A stretch of 64,000 nucleotides of DNA from Flaveria trinervia (Eukaryota; Streptophyta; Magnoliopsida; Asterales; Asteraceae), in assembly GCA_025506515.1 (NCBI GenBank), contig CM046444.1, positions 73,824,192 through 73,888,191 on the forward strand, read 5' to 3'. This document shows, piece after piece, positions 11,740 to 23,957 of the stretch (its first letter is position 1; each line of letters begins with the position of its first letter). Below the pieces are notes generated by a model. That model was not told the DNA's origin. It saw nothing but the letters and a program-made list of their open reading frames with translations, and did no database searches. Both the position numbers and the translations under genes were made by a program.

Positions 11740-12094
11740 ATCCATATGCAAGACTGAACGTTTAGTCGTGTGACTGAGTCATTCTTATGTCTCAATCGTG
11801 CGACTGATCCAGTCTCCTAGTTCAGTCGTGCGACTAGTCCATTAGCATAAGGTATTCATGCATATGGTCCTTTCACAAGAAGACTTATACGGCTAAGTTT
11901 GAACATATTTCTCAATCCTTATTGACTAAGAACTATGCACAACAACCTTAAACCTATATAGTAAGTCATTATACTTTATCACACAATAATACAATGAACA
12001 TTGAACATTATAAGCATCAACCACATATTATATTTCATTCAAACAAGACAGATATTTACATTAGGCTCATACACTAGGGACATATGTATCAACA
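11740..12094 (-). repeat. Truncated B-family LTR fragment
   Basis: Read on the minus strand it starts TGTTGATACATATG at 12094, as in the B/E family LTR at 53420, and continues through the CAGTCGTGCGACTG repeats, then breaks off near 11740 before the TATA region. It is joined tail to tail with the RNase H fragment at its left. Confidence 0.65.
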
Positions 12095-12354
12095 ATAGAT
12101 AATTGTTGCTCAGGATGGCACGGGGCGGCTACATGGCTCATTTTGGATGACATTCTTTTGTATAATGTTTTTGGATCGTATTGCGAAAAAAATTTTTAAT
12201 AAATGTTATATTATTTTGCAAAAGCGAATATTATAATGATATGGAATTTTTGTTTAAATGTTTTCATTGCAATGTTTTATTAAAGTTAGTGTAACTATAC
12301 ATTTTATGTGCGATGATTGACCAGGTGTGAGTGTCCCGGGAACGGGGCCTTACA

Positions 12355-12760
12355 AGAAGTCTAGTAAAGGTAACACTACCAACTAAATAATGTTTTTCTT
12401 AAATCTCAATCAAAAATTTTCAATTGTTGATTGGTGCCTCAATTTATTCACAAAACCATAACTAAATACATTAGAAAAAACTAGTTACGCAAAATAATTA
12501 AACAACAATAGTTTTGTGTGGATAGTTATTGCCTTACTCAACCACTTCCAATGCCATGGAGTGTTGATTCTCAAGCATTTTAAACACGATCATGAAACAA
12601 ATTTTATCAAATCATATTATAATCATCATTGAAATCACAGTAAACACTCTTGTCTTAAAAGTCCATTAAATTAAAGCAAATGACAGCTCTCGTTCCCCAA
12701 AATCCTTTATTGACCTTCAATATTACGAAATTAGATGTAAATGACCAAGAAACGTTTGTA
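12355..12760. repeat. Direct repeat, copy 1, noncoding
   Basis: An AT-rich block starting AAGAAGTCTAGTAAAGG is repeated at 12846-13390 at roughly 85 percent identity by eye. No ORF of note. It contains a CCAATGCCATGGAGTGTT landmark at 12548-12565. Origin unknown. Confidence 0.75.
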
Positions 12761-12845
12761 TTTATATAATAAGATTGAAGAATGAATTTATAGTGGGGGA
12801 ATGATTGTAAGCAGACTCAAATAAAAATCAAATGTGTGATCGAGT

Positions 12846-13390
12846 TACAAGAAGTCTGGTAAAGGAAACACTACCAAGTAAATAGGATTTTTATAAATCC
12901 CAATCAAAATTTTGTAATTGCCGATTGGTGCATCAATTTATTCATGAAAGCATAACTAAATACATTGGAAAGAAACTAGTTACACAAAATAATTAAACAA
13001 CAATTGTTTTTTCATGGAAAGTTATTTGCTTTACGTAACAACCTCCAATGCCATGGAGTGTTTATTCTCAAGCATTCTAAACACGGTCATAAACCAATTT
13101 TATAAAATCTTATTATAATCATCATTGGAATCAAAGTAAATAATCACAAATGAATATAGTATGTCTAATTTAACTGAATCAAAACTAAACACAAAACCAC
13201 ATGAATTGCCCTTTAATTCAATCCTCTTCTGCCAGAAACTAATCCTGAAGTCTCCATAACTAATATCAAACTCTTGTCTTAAAAATCCATTAAACTAAAG
13301 CAAATGACCGCTCCTGTTCCCCAAGAATATTATTGACCTTCAATACGACAAAAATAGGTGTAAATGACCAAGAAATTTTTTTAATGACTT
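12846..13390. repeat. Direct repeat, copy 2, with ~130-bp extra segment
   Basis: Matches 12355-12760 in order, but carries about 130 extra bases (around 13138-13270) that copy 1 lacks. The two copies lie ~490 bases apart start to start. No coding seen; the intervening 12761-12845 is plain AT-rich sequence. Confidence 0.7.
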
Positions 13391-13548
13391 TGTAACATCT
13401 CGTATTTTCCATTATTTAAAAATTAAATGTCGTTTATTCTTGTAAGGGTCATTATTGTCAATAATGAAATTTATGTGTTATTTATGCTTATTTTTAGTTG
13501 TCATTAAATTTTAATGCATGAAAGTTAAAAGTAAAAATATTAAATTGG

Positions 13549-13582
<34 letters not shown>

Positions 13583-14160
13583 TAATAATAAGTTTTAATA
13601 GTTAAAAAGATAAATTATGGAAAATTCAATGTTTGATTAAGTTCAAGGGGCATAATTACAAATTTAGAAACTTTAATTATAAAGTTTATACATAAAATGT
13701 TAATTATTAAACCACATGTCCAAAACTGTAAAATTATAAAACCCAAACCAATATTATCCCCTGACCCCACCCTCTGGCCGGAGTCCAGCAACCTTAGAAT
13801 CGCCAAAATACTCCAAATTGTAACCCCTAAAACCAATCTAAATGTTCGGAAACAAGATTCGAACTCAATTAACTACTTTAATTGAGTTCTAACACCGGTT
13901 ACAAACCCACGATGCATAACCAAAATCATCTTAAACTCATAGTAGTTCGAAACATTAAACTTTCCTAAACCTAATTAAACAAACCAAATCAATTATCAAG
14001 TCATTTCCAAACAAGTATTGGTTCCAATTTATCCTAAAAACACAAAAACAAATGGATCTAAACAAGCATTTCATCGCAACCTACACCTCAATCAAAATCC
14101 ACTCTCTTAGCAAATTAAACTGAAATTGGAGTGGGCATTGCATCAAGATCACCATTCAAA
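13391..14160 (+). repeat. TGTAACATCT-type LTR-like fragment, noncoding
   Basis: The block begins TGTAACATCTCG, similar to the start of long gypsy-like LTRs, and has no gene. An (AAT)n microsatellite fills 13549-13590. Right border is placed only where B-family LTR similarity begins. Nothing else recognisable. Confidence 0.3.
13549..13590. repeat. (AAT)n microsatellite
   Basis: About twelve AAT units with one GAT interruption, directly visible. Confidence 0.95.
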
Positions 14161-14509
14161 GCTTCACATGAGTTTAATTTGGTTTTTATAGTCGTTTGCC
14201 CACAAATTGAGTCATGTCTCAGTCCCGACTTATTCTTCGTATGGTCCATTAGCATGGGCCATTCGCATGAGAACTTCATGTGACTAACTTTGAATATTTT
14301 TCACAATCATTAATTGACTTTGATCTATTCAAACAACCACAAACCTATATAGTTAGTTTAATAAGCATTAACATACAATAATCAATGAAATATTAAACAT
14401 TATAAGCATAAACCACACATTGTATTTCATTCAACCATCCATTTACATATATGTAAGACATCAAAGACTTTTATATTAAGCTCATAAACTAGGTACACAT
14501 GTATGTACA
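14160..14509 (-). repeat. 3' LTR of element B (partial)
   Basis: It begins TGTACATACATGTGTACC at 14509, after the PPT, and aligns by eye with the E LTR (53420-54187) through U3. A TATAAAAA box is at 14183-14190 on the minus strand. Similarity is lost just after this box, so R-U5 is missing or replaced. CAGTCG-type repeats are fewer than in E. Confidence 0.65.
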
Positions 14510-14522
14510 AACTCCCCCTTGG
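14510..14522 (-). other. Polypurine tract of element B
   Basis: CCAAGGGGGAGTT on the minus strand directly precedes the LTR start, and is identical to the tract of E (53407-53419). It primes plus-strand DNA synthesis. Confidence 0.85.
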
Positions 14523-14534
14523 ACCTACTTTCAT

Positions 14535-14778
14535 CTATTGTCTTACATTCTTCATAAGCTCCTCATGTTTCTTGTACTTCTCCTCTCTTGTAACTCCTGC
14601 ATGTATTTCAAATGCAAAGCAGATTCTAATCATGTTTTGGAATTGGAGGGCTTGTACAATATCTTGCGCGTCATAGAACAGTGGCCACTTATATAAGGTG
14701 TAAACATTATCAGCCGACAAGTTAGTGAGCCACATGGGGTCAAACACTTTCATAGTTTCCATACTACCATTTCTATTC
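14535..14778 (-). pseudogene. C-terminal end of accessory ORF of element B
   Basis: This is the last 80 or so residues of the B accessory ORF, separated from the rest (31565-34659) by element A. It carries VFDPMWLTNLSADNVYTLYKW and ends LMKNVRQ. The same end is found in E at 53150-53395 (VFDPMWLTNLSADDVYTLYK..., LMKNVRQ), where it is continuous with the upstream part, which proves that the two B pieces belong together. This stretch is open without internal stops. Function unknown. Confidence 0.8.
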
Positions 14779-14783
14779 AACAC
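14779..14783. other. Target site duplication of element A, left copy
   Basis: AACAC immediately outside the left LTR end (TGAAGG at 14784); the same five bases follow the right LTR end at 31560. Five bases is the usual copia duplication length. Confidence 0.85.
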
Positions 14784-15482
14784 TGAAGGAATCGAGATCC
14801 AGTTTGATCAAATAGATTAGGATTTGCAGCGGAATAGCACACGAATTAAACAAAATTCTAGCAAGAATAATATGAATATTCAATCAAATAGTAACAACTA
14901 TAGAGAGAGAGATTTCTACAAACAGAATGTTTTCATTCATGCACAACTTCCCATCGAGGGAAATTAGGTCAACATTCCTTTTATAAGAAATGTGACATCA
15001 GCTGACGTCACATGATAGTGACATCTAACTGATTTATACAAACAACTAAAATTAAACTAAACTACTGAAGATGTCCACAACAACTAAGGACACCTTTATT
15101 AGAAGCTAAGTATAAACTAACATTATAACTATTGAACTTATAACATCTGAAGTATAAAAACTTCAGATGTTTTACATAATATAAAACTACTAATTACAAA
15201 CTACTCAACTATAAACCATCACAACTACTGAAGAGAACTACTACAGCTGTTGTGACAACTTCTGAGAACTTTGTCTTCAGACTTTGTCTTGAGCAGTTGT
15301 CTTCAGACTTTGCCATCAACAGTTGTCTTCAGACTTTGTCTTCAGTAGTTGTCTTGAGACTTTGTCTTCAGACATTGTCTTCAGACTTTGTCTTCAGCAG
15401 ATGTAGACCACTTCAGTTGTTTTGATGTCTGTGGGACTTAAAGGTTTTTTTGATCTGGCTCATTGGTTCTTTTGGTCCAACA
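14784..15482 (-). repeat. 3' LTR of element A
   Basis: 699 bases with TG...CA ends: TGTTGGACC at 15482 on the minus strand, ...CCTTCA at 14784. Contains a short 13-bp GTCTTCAGACTTT array (about 15265-15410) and a TATAAAAGG-like box in the minus strand near 14975-14985. Nearly the same as 30588-31559, except for array length. Confidence 0.9.
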
Positions 15483-15497
15483 AACTCCCCCTGAACC
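15483..15497 (-). other. Polypurine tract of element A
   Basis: GGTTCAGGGGGAGTT on the minus strand ends right at the LTR start; the plus-strand module has the matching GGTTCAGGGGGAATT at 27512-27526. Confidence 0.9.
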
Positions 15498-15589
15498 AAT
15501 ACAGCCAAAACCTTTAAAATTATTGAGGTCCCACTTATTAGCAGAAACAAAATCTGGATCAGCTTAGAATTCTTCAATTATAAACTCAG

Positions 15590-18500
15590 GCCAGGGAAGA
15601 GAATTCAGAAGGTTTGATTGGCAAAGGATGAATGGGAACTCTATCTTGGGGAATTCGACATAGAGCTGTTACCCCATCCATGAAACCTACTCCCAATGAT
15701 AAGTCTGTAAGACTCTCTGACATAGGCCTCAAGGAAAACAACTTGTTCTTCCATTGTGAGTTCTTCAGCTCCACTTTCAAAGAAGAACTCAGGCCCATAG
15801 TACACAGATAAGTACTTAATATGCTTTCCATTTTTCAGCTCCACAGTTGTTATCTCTCTGTATGCAAACTCATCAGGATGAGGGCCTTCAAGCAATAACT
15901 AGAGCTTATTTCTTCTTATTTCTTCAAGCTTCTTGTAGATTAACCCCTTCTTTACCATTTTGTTTTCTAGTAAAGTTTGTGGAGTTATTTTAGACTTGTA
16001 AGCTCTCTTGAAGTCATCAAGAATTTCCCAGGGTGACACTACATGGCCAGCATTATCACAGCATGTACAATCTTCTTTACTTGGCCATTGTATCTGCTTG
16101 GAATCTTCATTTTATGAATTCTGTGACTTACTCTGGGGTCAGACCAAATTCTCACTCTCTCTCTCTCTGATATTGGAATGTAAATCTGAGAGCATATAAC
16201 CTCCAAGCATGTTTCTTCATAGCTTGTATGGATGAAGACTTGGGAAACTCTTTATCAATCATCCTTAATAACTGCTCATGATGTTGTTTGTGTTGTTCTT
16301 CTTCTTCAAGTTTGACTTTTACCATTTGCCTTTGGAAGTCAAGTGTGATCATTGTTGGTTGACTCCTAGGCTCAGGCATTCTTCTTTTGAGAACACCAGA
16401 GAGTGGCAGACAATCATCCTCATCATCTTCTTTTTCTTCTTCCATCCTCAACACCCTTCTCTTCCTCTTAGGTGCATTATTGGTAATGGGTTCAGTAGGC
16501 TTCTTAGGTAACGGAGTTGGTTTTGAGGGTTGTGAGGGTGGTTGTTTTGGTTTGGGTGATTGTGCAGGCTGCTCTAGCATCTTGGATGTGAGTGAAGCTT
16601 TGGATAATTTTGCCATATGAGACCTTTTCCCAGCACCAGCTTCATCAAGAGCTTCTATGATCAATCCTTTGTTAAATGCTTCAGATGAACAGATTCTGGT
16701 GGTTATCTCCAAAATACTGTCTCTGGACCATGACCTTACTTCAATGATGACCTTCCCAGATGTTTTGATATAAATCTTGCCATAGTTTCCAGCCTTTCTC
16801 TTTCTTTCTCACTCAACTTGCCCATCTTTGTTCAATTTCTTGAATCTCTAACCTTCTGATCTTAGAGTCAAGTTTGGTAGTGTCAAATCTTTGTCTGAAG
16901 AGTTGATCAATAATCTTATTCATAGATCTGCTATGTTGCTCATCAGCTTCTTTGATCAATTCTTCTAACTTTTTCTCACCTTTAGACATTTCAGAGGATT
17001 TCATCCTTTTGTAGGTGATCATCTCCTTTTCTTTCTGCTCTTTTTCTGCTTCCTCTTCAGCTCTTTTTCTTTTCTCTACTTTCACTGACTTAGACTCCCC
17101 CTTTTTGGTTGCATTGGGTTCAGGGGTGTGAATGTCAAAAAATTTCTTAGAAACCACAGCATCAACTAAAGATTGAAGAGTAGAGGAAAGCCTCTCATCA
17201 ATGGCTTGATGTACAATGTTTGTGATTATGGAAGTGATGAGAGGTAAGGATGTTTGAAAGGTAGCAACCATTTGCTTAGAGGGGTTCTGTCCCTGAGAAA
17301 TGGCACCTAAAGCAGAGGTTGGTGGCAAGTTTGTTGAGAGTGGCTCAGTATTTGGGATAGTTTGAGGAGAAACTGCCATCTGTGGGTGAATGTGGGTAGA
17401 TGGACTTGATTCTTGTGACATTTTGGCAAGCAGTTCTTGTAGTCTGCATACCTCAGTCTCAAGAATAGTATTGTGGGCTAGAACATCAATGAAAAAGCCC
17501 AGGTCATCATCAGTCGGTGCTGAATCAGCTGACTTCCTGATGAAATCAGGATGAACATGTGCTGAGTGTAGATCAGTATTCACATGTCCCCTATTTCTCG
17601 GAACTGGGGACTTCCTGCCTCAGGATGATGTCCTTCATTGGAAGTTGCCTCTGATGAGGACTTAGAGATGATACCATCTTCATCCTGATCATATGCTTAA
17701 CAAGGAGAAGAGGCAGCCTCACCAGATGTTCTAATCTCCTCCTCTACACAAGAAGATTGAACTCTGTAATCCTTGTGCTGTGGGTTATCAGCTACATTAT
17801 AATCCTCTCCCTCAATTGTGGAGGTTTTACCAGTGGTAATAGGTTTCTGAGGAGGGGTAGAGGAATGTAGTTGAGTCAGCACTTGTGCAATAACCACAGT
17901 AGGGCTTGTAGGGGTGGCTTCAGTGGGAGATAGGTGTGAAAAGGATTGCACCTGGGTGAATGGTGCTCTTCAATGGCAATCCCCTCAAGTGAGAGAGATT
18001 CCAGTAATGTGGTTTCCCCATTTTTGGTTGCATCAGGATCCCGTTGAGAGGATTCCTGAGCGGCTTCAGCTGGTAGAGTCCTGGAAACTACATGGGGATT
18101 ACTACCCATAGTTTCAACCGGCCTTTGTGTTGTAGGGGCATCATCAGGGGACTCAACTCCCTGAGTAGCCTTTTTGGTTTGTTTGGAATGAGGTTTGGAG
18201 GGGACTTTGGATCTGGAGGATGAGGTTGTGGGTACCTCTGCTTGGGTTTTAGCAGTTTGGCAGCCTCTTTGAGGTGTGGGTCAAAGTTGTGCCTGGAGTA
18301 TACCTATGGCAAAACTACCACAGCAGGGACTCCAAGGCCAACAGGGCCATCAGATTGTAATTGATTCATGATTATGGCCATAAGAAACCTTGGATATAAT
18401 AGCCATCTATTAGCTACAGGTTTCATTGCCAGATCTTTCAATTCTAAAAATATAATTTCAGAAAAATATAAGCTTTGGCGTTCAAGAATAGAATAGAATA

Positions 18501-18980
18501 CCTGCTGCCACCTGGATGACATTTGATCCCACGAAGAGGTTTTGGGGGCAAGACAAAATTGATCATGTGAAAGGTTAGGCGTTCAGCATCATGAAAGTGC
18601 TTCTTCAGAATGGTAGTAGCACTTAGGTTGCCCTCATAGCCATGATTAATGAATGAGAGATCAATGGTGCCCTTCGGGTATTTGGTGACAAAAGTAACAT
18701 CATTCACATCTAGCATTTGGCGAATGATAGCAGGAGTGACTACCACCTTCTTCTAGTTTACAGATGACTGGAGAGTGATCGCGACATCATTCTCACCAGT
18801 ATGGATGGTGACATTTGTACAGAATTGACGAAGAGAGTCGGGATCATTGGTTGGATTCAGAAGAAAAGCAGTTCGATACTGGGAATCAGCCATCGGATCA
18901 ATATCAAACTTAGTCCAAAAGGTCGATTTTGTGATGTAAGCAACACAGTTGTGTCGAGGTTTGATTTGCATGGTCGCCAT
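15590..18980 (-). pseudogene. Accessory ORF of element A (minus copy)
   Basis: The start is ATG 18980 (MATMQIKPRHNCVAYITK), about 60 bases after a TATAAATA box. N-terminal landmarks: LCTN/ITLQSSVN, VVVTPAIIRQML, FINHGYEGN and LLYPRFLMAII (18378-18402). A Pro/Thr/Gln-rich region follows (17583-18300), then a Lys/Glu-rich coiled-coil-like region (16813-17110) with DQLFRQRFDTTKLDSKIRRL, RICSSEAFNKGLIIEALDEA (16650-16700), and a C-terminal block FAYREITTVELKNG...YYGPEFFFE (15760-15880). Stops and frameshifts (for example near 18530, 17700, 16810) break it. No membrane segment is visible. Function unknown; the plus copy at 23958 is its sister. Confidence 0.75.
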
Positions 18981-19569
18981 TAATGGGAGATGAACGTTCG
19001 GAAATCAATTTACGAAAAGTTTGAAGTTAGGGTTAGGTATTTATAGGTTATGAAATGGCTTAATGAAAACAGCTAAAAGTTTTTGGTTTTAGTCATCATT
19101 TGTTAGAAAACGACTGAAGACATGGTTTTAGCTTTCAGATGTTATAAACAACTGAAGCCTTGGTGTTTGTCATCAGTAGTTGAAAAACTACTAAAGACTT
19201 GGTTTGGCTTCAGTTGTTTTGAAATGAAACAACAGTTGTTTGATACAATTGAAGAATAAACTTACTCATCACTTGTTGTCGTCAATTCACATATCTCAGT
19301 TGGTTCATATGACCTTAACACTTACTCAGCAGATTATCTGATTTTCAGACGTTTCATTGGTCATCAGTACTTATGTGTTAGAACAGACGTCAGTAGTTGT
19401 AACCACTTCAGTACTTTGCAACAGATAAAGTACTTCAGTACTTTAAGGAATTTAGTCTTCAGTAGTTATGAAAACTGCTAAAGATAAAATAACTTCAGTA
19501 CTTATTTGTGATAGCTATATACTGATGCTCATGAGTACTTGGGAGCAGAGATCATCAGTAGTTGTCAAT
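18981..19569 (-). promoter_or_regulatory. Promoter-like spacer before accessory ORF of A (minus copy)
   Basis: Noncoding spacer between RNase H stop and accessory ATG. TATAAATA at 19039-19046 (minus strand) lies about 60 bases from the ATG. Upstream of it ACTACTGAAGA / CTTCAGTAGTT words recur about twenty times (19060-19560). The plus copy has the same layout at 23338-23957. Confidence 0.55.
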
Positions 19570-21290
19570 TTATTCAAGCTGCAGCATACCAAGCCTTAGC
19601 ACAAGATTTTGAAAAGTTGCACTGTCCAAAGGCTTAGTAAATATATCTGAAAGCTCATCAGCACTAGGAACAAACTTGGGATCAATCAGACCTTTTTCAT
19701 AACAATCCCTCATAAATGATGTCTGATCTCAATATGTTGGTCCTAGAATGTTGTACAGGATCTTAACAATACAAAGAGCTGAAGCACTGTCCATTAGTGA
19801 AGGAGTCTTAGTCTCTGTAATGTCATAATCCAGTAATTGATTCTGAAGCCAGCGTACATGAGATGTACAACTTGCAGCAACAATGTACTCTGCTTTAGCA
19901 GTGGATATAGCAACAGAGGTTTGTTTCTTACTCTGCCAAGAAACGAAACAGTGGCCTAGAAATTGGCATCCACCAGAGGTGGATTTTCTTGTTAATTTAC
20001 ACCCGGCATAGTCACTATCAGAGAAAGCAACTAATTTTCAACAGTGCCCAGTGGAATACCAAAGTCCTAGAGGTTGAGTTCCTTGCAAATATCTAAAGAT
20101 CCTTTTGACTGCAATCATATGGGATACTTTAGGTGCAGCCTGAAATCTAGCACAGACACAACTTGGAAACATAATGTCTGTTCTAGAAGCTGTAAGATAC
20201 ATCAAGGAACCAATCATACATCTGTAAAGAGTTTCATGAACTGCTTTACCTTTCTGATGAGCATCCAGTTGTGTGGTGCTGCACATGGGAGTAGAACAGG
20301 GCTTACAGTTTTGTTAATCAATTTTTTTCAACAAATCCTTTGTATATTTTGACTGATGAGTGAAAGTTCCATCAGCCTTTTGTTTGATTTGCAACCCCAG
20401 AAAGAACTGCAATTCTCCCATGGCACTCATTTCCAACTTTTGTTGCATCAACTTAGTAAAGGCATCACACAACTGTGGATCAGAGGATGCAAAAATAATA
20501 TCATCAACATATATTTCAACAAGGAGCTTATGCATGCCTAGTTTCTAAATGAACAAGGTTTTATCTATGGAGCCTATAGTGAAATTATTTTGAAGAAGAA
20601 AGTTGGACAGTGTTTCATACTAGGCTCTAGGTGCTTGTTTTAGTCCATAAAGAGCCTTATCAAGCTTATACACCCAATCTGGATGTTTATGATCTTCAAA
20701 ACTTGGTGGTTGGCACACATAAACTTCTTCTTTTATTTTACCATATAAGAATGCACTTTTGACATCCATTTGAAAAACTTTGAGATTATGAAAAGCAGCA
20801 TAGGCTAAAAACAATCTGATTGCTTCCAGTCTGGCTACAGGGGCAAAGGTTTCATCATAATCAATACCTTCTTCTTGTGAAAACCCCTGTACAACCAGTC
20901 TGGCCTTGTTCTTGACAATTTGGCCTTATTCATCAATTTTATTCCTAAACACCCATTTAGTGCCTATGGCACACTTACCTTGGGGAAGAGGAACCACTTC
21001 CCACACTTGCTGCTTTTGAAACTGAAGAAGCTCAAGTTGCATAGCTTCAACCCATCCATTGTCTCTTAATGCAATATGATAATTCTTTGGCTCTTGTTGA
21101 CTGATGAAGAGAGCATAGAAGCAAAACTTAGACAATTGATTTCTGGTTGAAACACCAGCATTGATGTCACTAATGATCTGAGACATGGGGTTATTCTTCA
21201 GTTCTTGATACTCAATAAGATCTGTGCAAGTGTTTGTAGGTGATTCAGTAGCAACAGATGGTGATCCAGATTCTTAAAGCCTAGAATGAG
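19570..21290 (-). pseudogene. RT-RNase H of element A (minus copy)
   Basis: Copia RT with WVEAMQLELLQF, GTKWVFRNK, NLKVFQMDVKSAFLYGKI, LYGLKQAPRA and the catalytic YVDD at 20500-20511. RNase H follows with KAEYIVAASCTS and ends at a stop near 19570 after RLGMLQLE. The reading frame is mostly kept but interrupted by about eight in-frame stops (for example after QAPRA at 20617-20619) and small frame breaks. Upstream (21290-21442) is the acidic linker normally joining integrase to RT; integrase itself is missing because the inverted module begins there. Confidence 0.9.
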
Positions 21291-21488
21291 ATGACAATTC
21301 AAATGAAGTAGAGGATTCGGAGATCTCATCAGCATTTGTTGTGGATGGAACTGCTGAAGCTACAGGAACATCAAGTTTAGTAGACTCAGGCAGTTGATCA
21401 CTAAAACTTTAAAAGGTGAGTACTGAAATCATCATCAACTTCAGTACCACCAGGTGGAAAACTTGTTGCAGAAGATGATTATTCAAAG

Positions 21489-23337
21489 GAAGTTGATGAT
21501 GATTTCAGCACTCACCTTTTAAAGTTTAGTGATCAACTGCCTGAGTCCACTAAACATGATGTTCCTGTAGCTTCAGCAGCTCCATGCACACCAAATGTTG
21601 ATGAGATTTCTGACTCCTCTACATCATTTGAATTTCCATCTCATACTTGGTTTCCAGAGTCTGGATCAACATCCGCGGTTGTTGAACCTGCTACAAACAC
21701 TTGCACTGATCTTATAGTGTACCAAGAGCTGAAGAATCACCCCATGTCTCAAATCATTGGTGATATCAATGCTGAAGTCTCAACCAGGAGTCAATTGTCC
21801 AACTTCTGCTTCTATGCTCTCTTCATCAGTCAGCTAGAGCCAAAGAACTATCATGTTGCTTTAAGAGACAATGGATGGGTTGAAGCCATGTAGCTTGAGC
21901 TACTTCAATTCAAAAAGCAGCAAGTGTGGGAACTGGTTCCTCTACCCCCAGATGTTTAGGAATAAAACTGATGAAAATGGGTTTATTGTCAAGAACAAGG
22001 CTAGACTGGTTGTACAAGAGTTTTCACAAGAAGAAGGTATTGATTATGATGAAACCTTTGCCCCTGTAGCCAGACTGGAAGTAATTAGATTTTTCTTAGC
22101 CTATGCTGCATTCTACAATCTTAATGTTTTTCAAATGGATGTCAAAGTGCTTTTTTATATGGAAAAATAAAAAAAGAGGTTTATGTGTGTCAACCACCAG
22201 GTTTTGAGGACAATAAACATCATGATTGGGTGTATAAACATGATAAGGCTCTTTATGGGTTGAAGCAAGCTCCTAGAGCATGGTATGAAACACTTTCAAA
22301 TTTTCTTCTTCAAAATAATTTCACTAGAGGCTCCATAGATAAAACTTTGTTTATTAAGAAAGTGGATCAGCATAAGCTATTTGTTCAGATTTATGTTGAT
22401 GATATAATTTTTGCATCTTCTGATCCCGAGTTGTGTGATGATTTTACAAGTTTAATGAAACAAAAGTTTGAAATGAGTGCAATGGGAGAATTACAGTTCT
22501 TTCCAGGCTTGCAAATCAAACAAAAGGCTTATTGGAACCTTCATTCATCGGTCAAAATATAAAAAAAATCTTTTGAATAAGCTCGATTTACAAAACTGTA
22601 AGCCCTGTTCTACTCCCATGTGCAACACCACACAACTGGATGTAGATCAGAAAGGTAAAGCTGTTGATGAAACACTTTACAGATGTATGATTGGGTCCTT
22701 GATGTACTTAACAGCTTCTAGACCAGATATTATGTTTGCAACTTCTGTTTGTGCTAGATTTCAGGCTGCTCCTAAAGAGTCTCATTTGATTGCAGTCAAG
22801 AGGATCTTTAGATATCTGCAAGGTACATAATCTCTAGGTCTTTGGTATTCCACTAGACACTCTTGCAAATTAGTTGCTTTTTCTGATAGTGACTATGCAT
22901 GGTGTAAGTTAACCAGAAAGTCAACTTCTGGTGGATTTCAATTCCTAGGCAACTGTTTGATTTCTTGGTAGAGTAAGAAACAAACATCTGTTGCTACATC
23001 CAATGCTGAAGCAGAGTACATTGCTGCTGCAAGTTGTACATCTCAGGTACTCTGGCTTCAGAACCAATTACTGGATTATGGCATTACAGAGACTAAGACT
23101 CCATTACTAATGGATAGTGCTTCAGCTCTGTGTATTGTCAAGAATCCAGTCTAGCATTCTAGGACCAAACATATAGAGATCAGACACCATTTTATTAGGG
23201 ATTGTTTTGAAAATGGTCTGATTGATCCAAAGTTTGTGCCAAGTGCTCATGTGCTTGCAGATATATTTACTAAACCTTTGGATAGTTCAACTTTCCAAAA
23301 CCTTGTGTTAAGGCTTGGTATGCTGCAACTAGAATAA
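21489..23337 (+). pseudogene. RT-RNase H of element A family (plus copy)
   Basis: Starts in the linker (DDDFS...), then NHPMSQIIGDINAEVSTRSQ and the RT with KNKARLVVQEFSQEEGIDYD, QAPRAWYETLSNFL, YVDD at 22392-22403, and RNase H with SNAEAEYIAAASCTS, stopping at 23335-23337. Lesions: TAG at 21891-21893 in place of a Gln, a short deletion near 21950 removing the GTKWVF block, a frameshift around 22150-22185 and another near 22510. It is the mirror partner of 19570-21290. Integrase and protease are absent upstream. Confidence 0.9.
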
Positions 23338-23957
23338 GTGACAACTACTGATGATCTCAGTAAACAAGTACTGATGACCATTAGTAAACATGTCACAAAT
23401 ATGTACTGATTCTGTTAAAAGAAACTGATGTCAGTAAAAACAGATAAGTACTGATGTCCTATGAAACAACTAAAAACAGCTAAAAAGTCCGATGAGTAAG
23501 TGTTGAGGACAGAATGAAACTACTGAAAAGCTAAGAATTGACAAAAACTACTCATGAGAATTTTCTCTTCAGTCGTTTCCACAAACTGTTGTTTCACCTT
23601 AAACAACTGATGACAAAACCATGTCCTCAGTAGTTTCACAACTACTAATGACTAACACCAACTTCTCTGTTGTTTTCTACACCTGAAGACAAAACTAAGG
23701 TTTTTAGTACTTTCACAACTACTGATGACCAAAACCAAGTCTTCAGTTGTTTTCAAATGTCTTATGACTAAAACCAAGTCTTCAGTTGTTTTTAAATGTC
23801 TAATAGTTAAAACCAAGTCTTTAGTTGTTTTCATACAACTGCTGATAACACCAACACTTTTAGTCATTTTCTTTTCAGCCTTTTTCTTAACCTATAAATA
23901 CCAGCACTTATAGCCGAACGTTTCATTAGCCGTTTTATATCCTTTTCTCTCTCAACA
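23338..23957 (+). promoter_or_regulatory. Promoter-like spacer before accessory ORF of A (plus copy)
   Basis: Noncoding. Holds many CTACTGATGA / GTCTTCAGTTGTTTT words, including three near-tandem units at 23738-23830, then TATAAATA at 23893-23900, 58 bases before the ATG, with a C/T-rich leader. Confidence 0.55.

Larger units (their letters stand above)
10319..12354 (+). repeat. TGTAACACCC-type long LTR L1 (probably solo, Ty3/gypsy-like)
   Basis: It starts TGTAACACCCGG and can be aligned by eye with the copy at 62220-64000 over the first ~900 bases and again at the GTTGCTCAGGAT block (12106). A CCTTACA end at 12354 complements the TGTAA start, as is common for plant Ty3/gypsy LTRs. No PBS or internal region follows, so it is most likely a solo LTR. 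The flanks (AAGGA versus AGAAG) do not form a target site duplication, so the right border is uncertain. It interrupts gag unit K. Superfamily assignment rests only on the terminal sequence and length. Confidence 0.5.
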
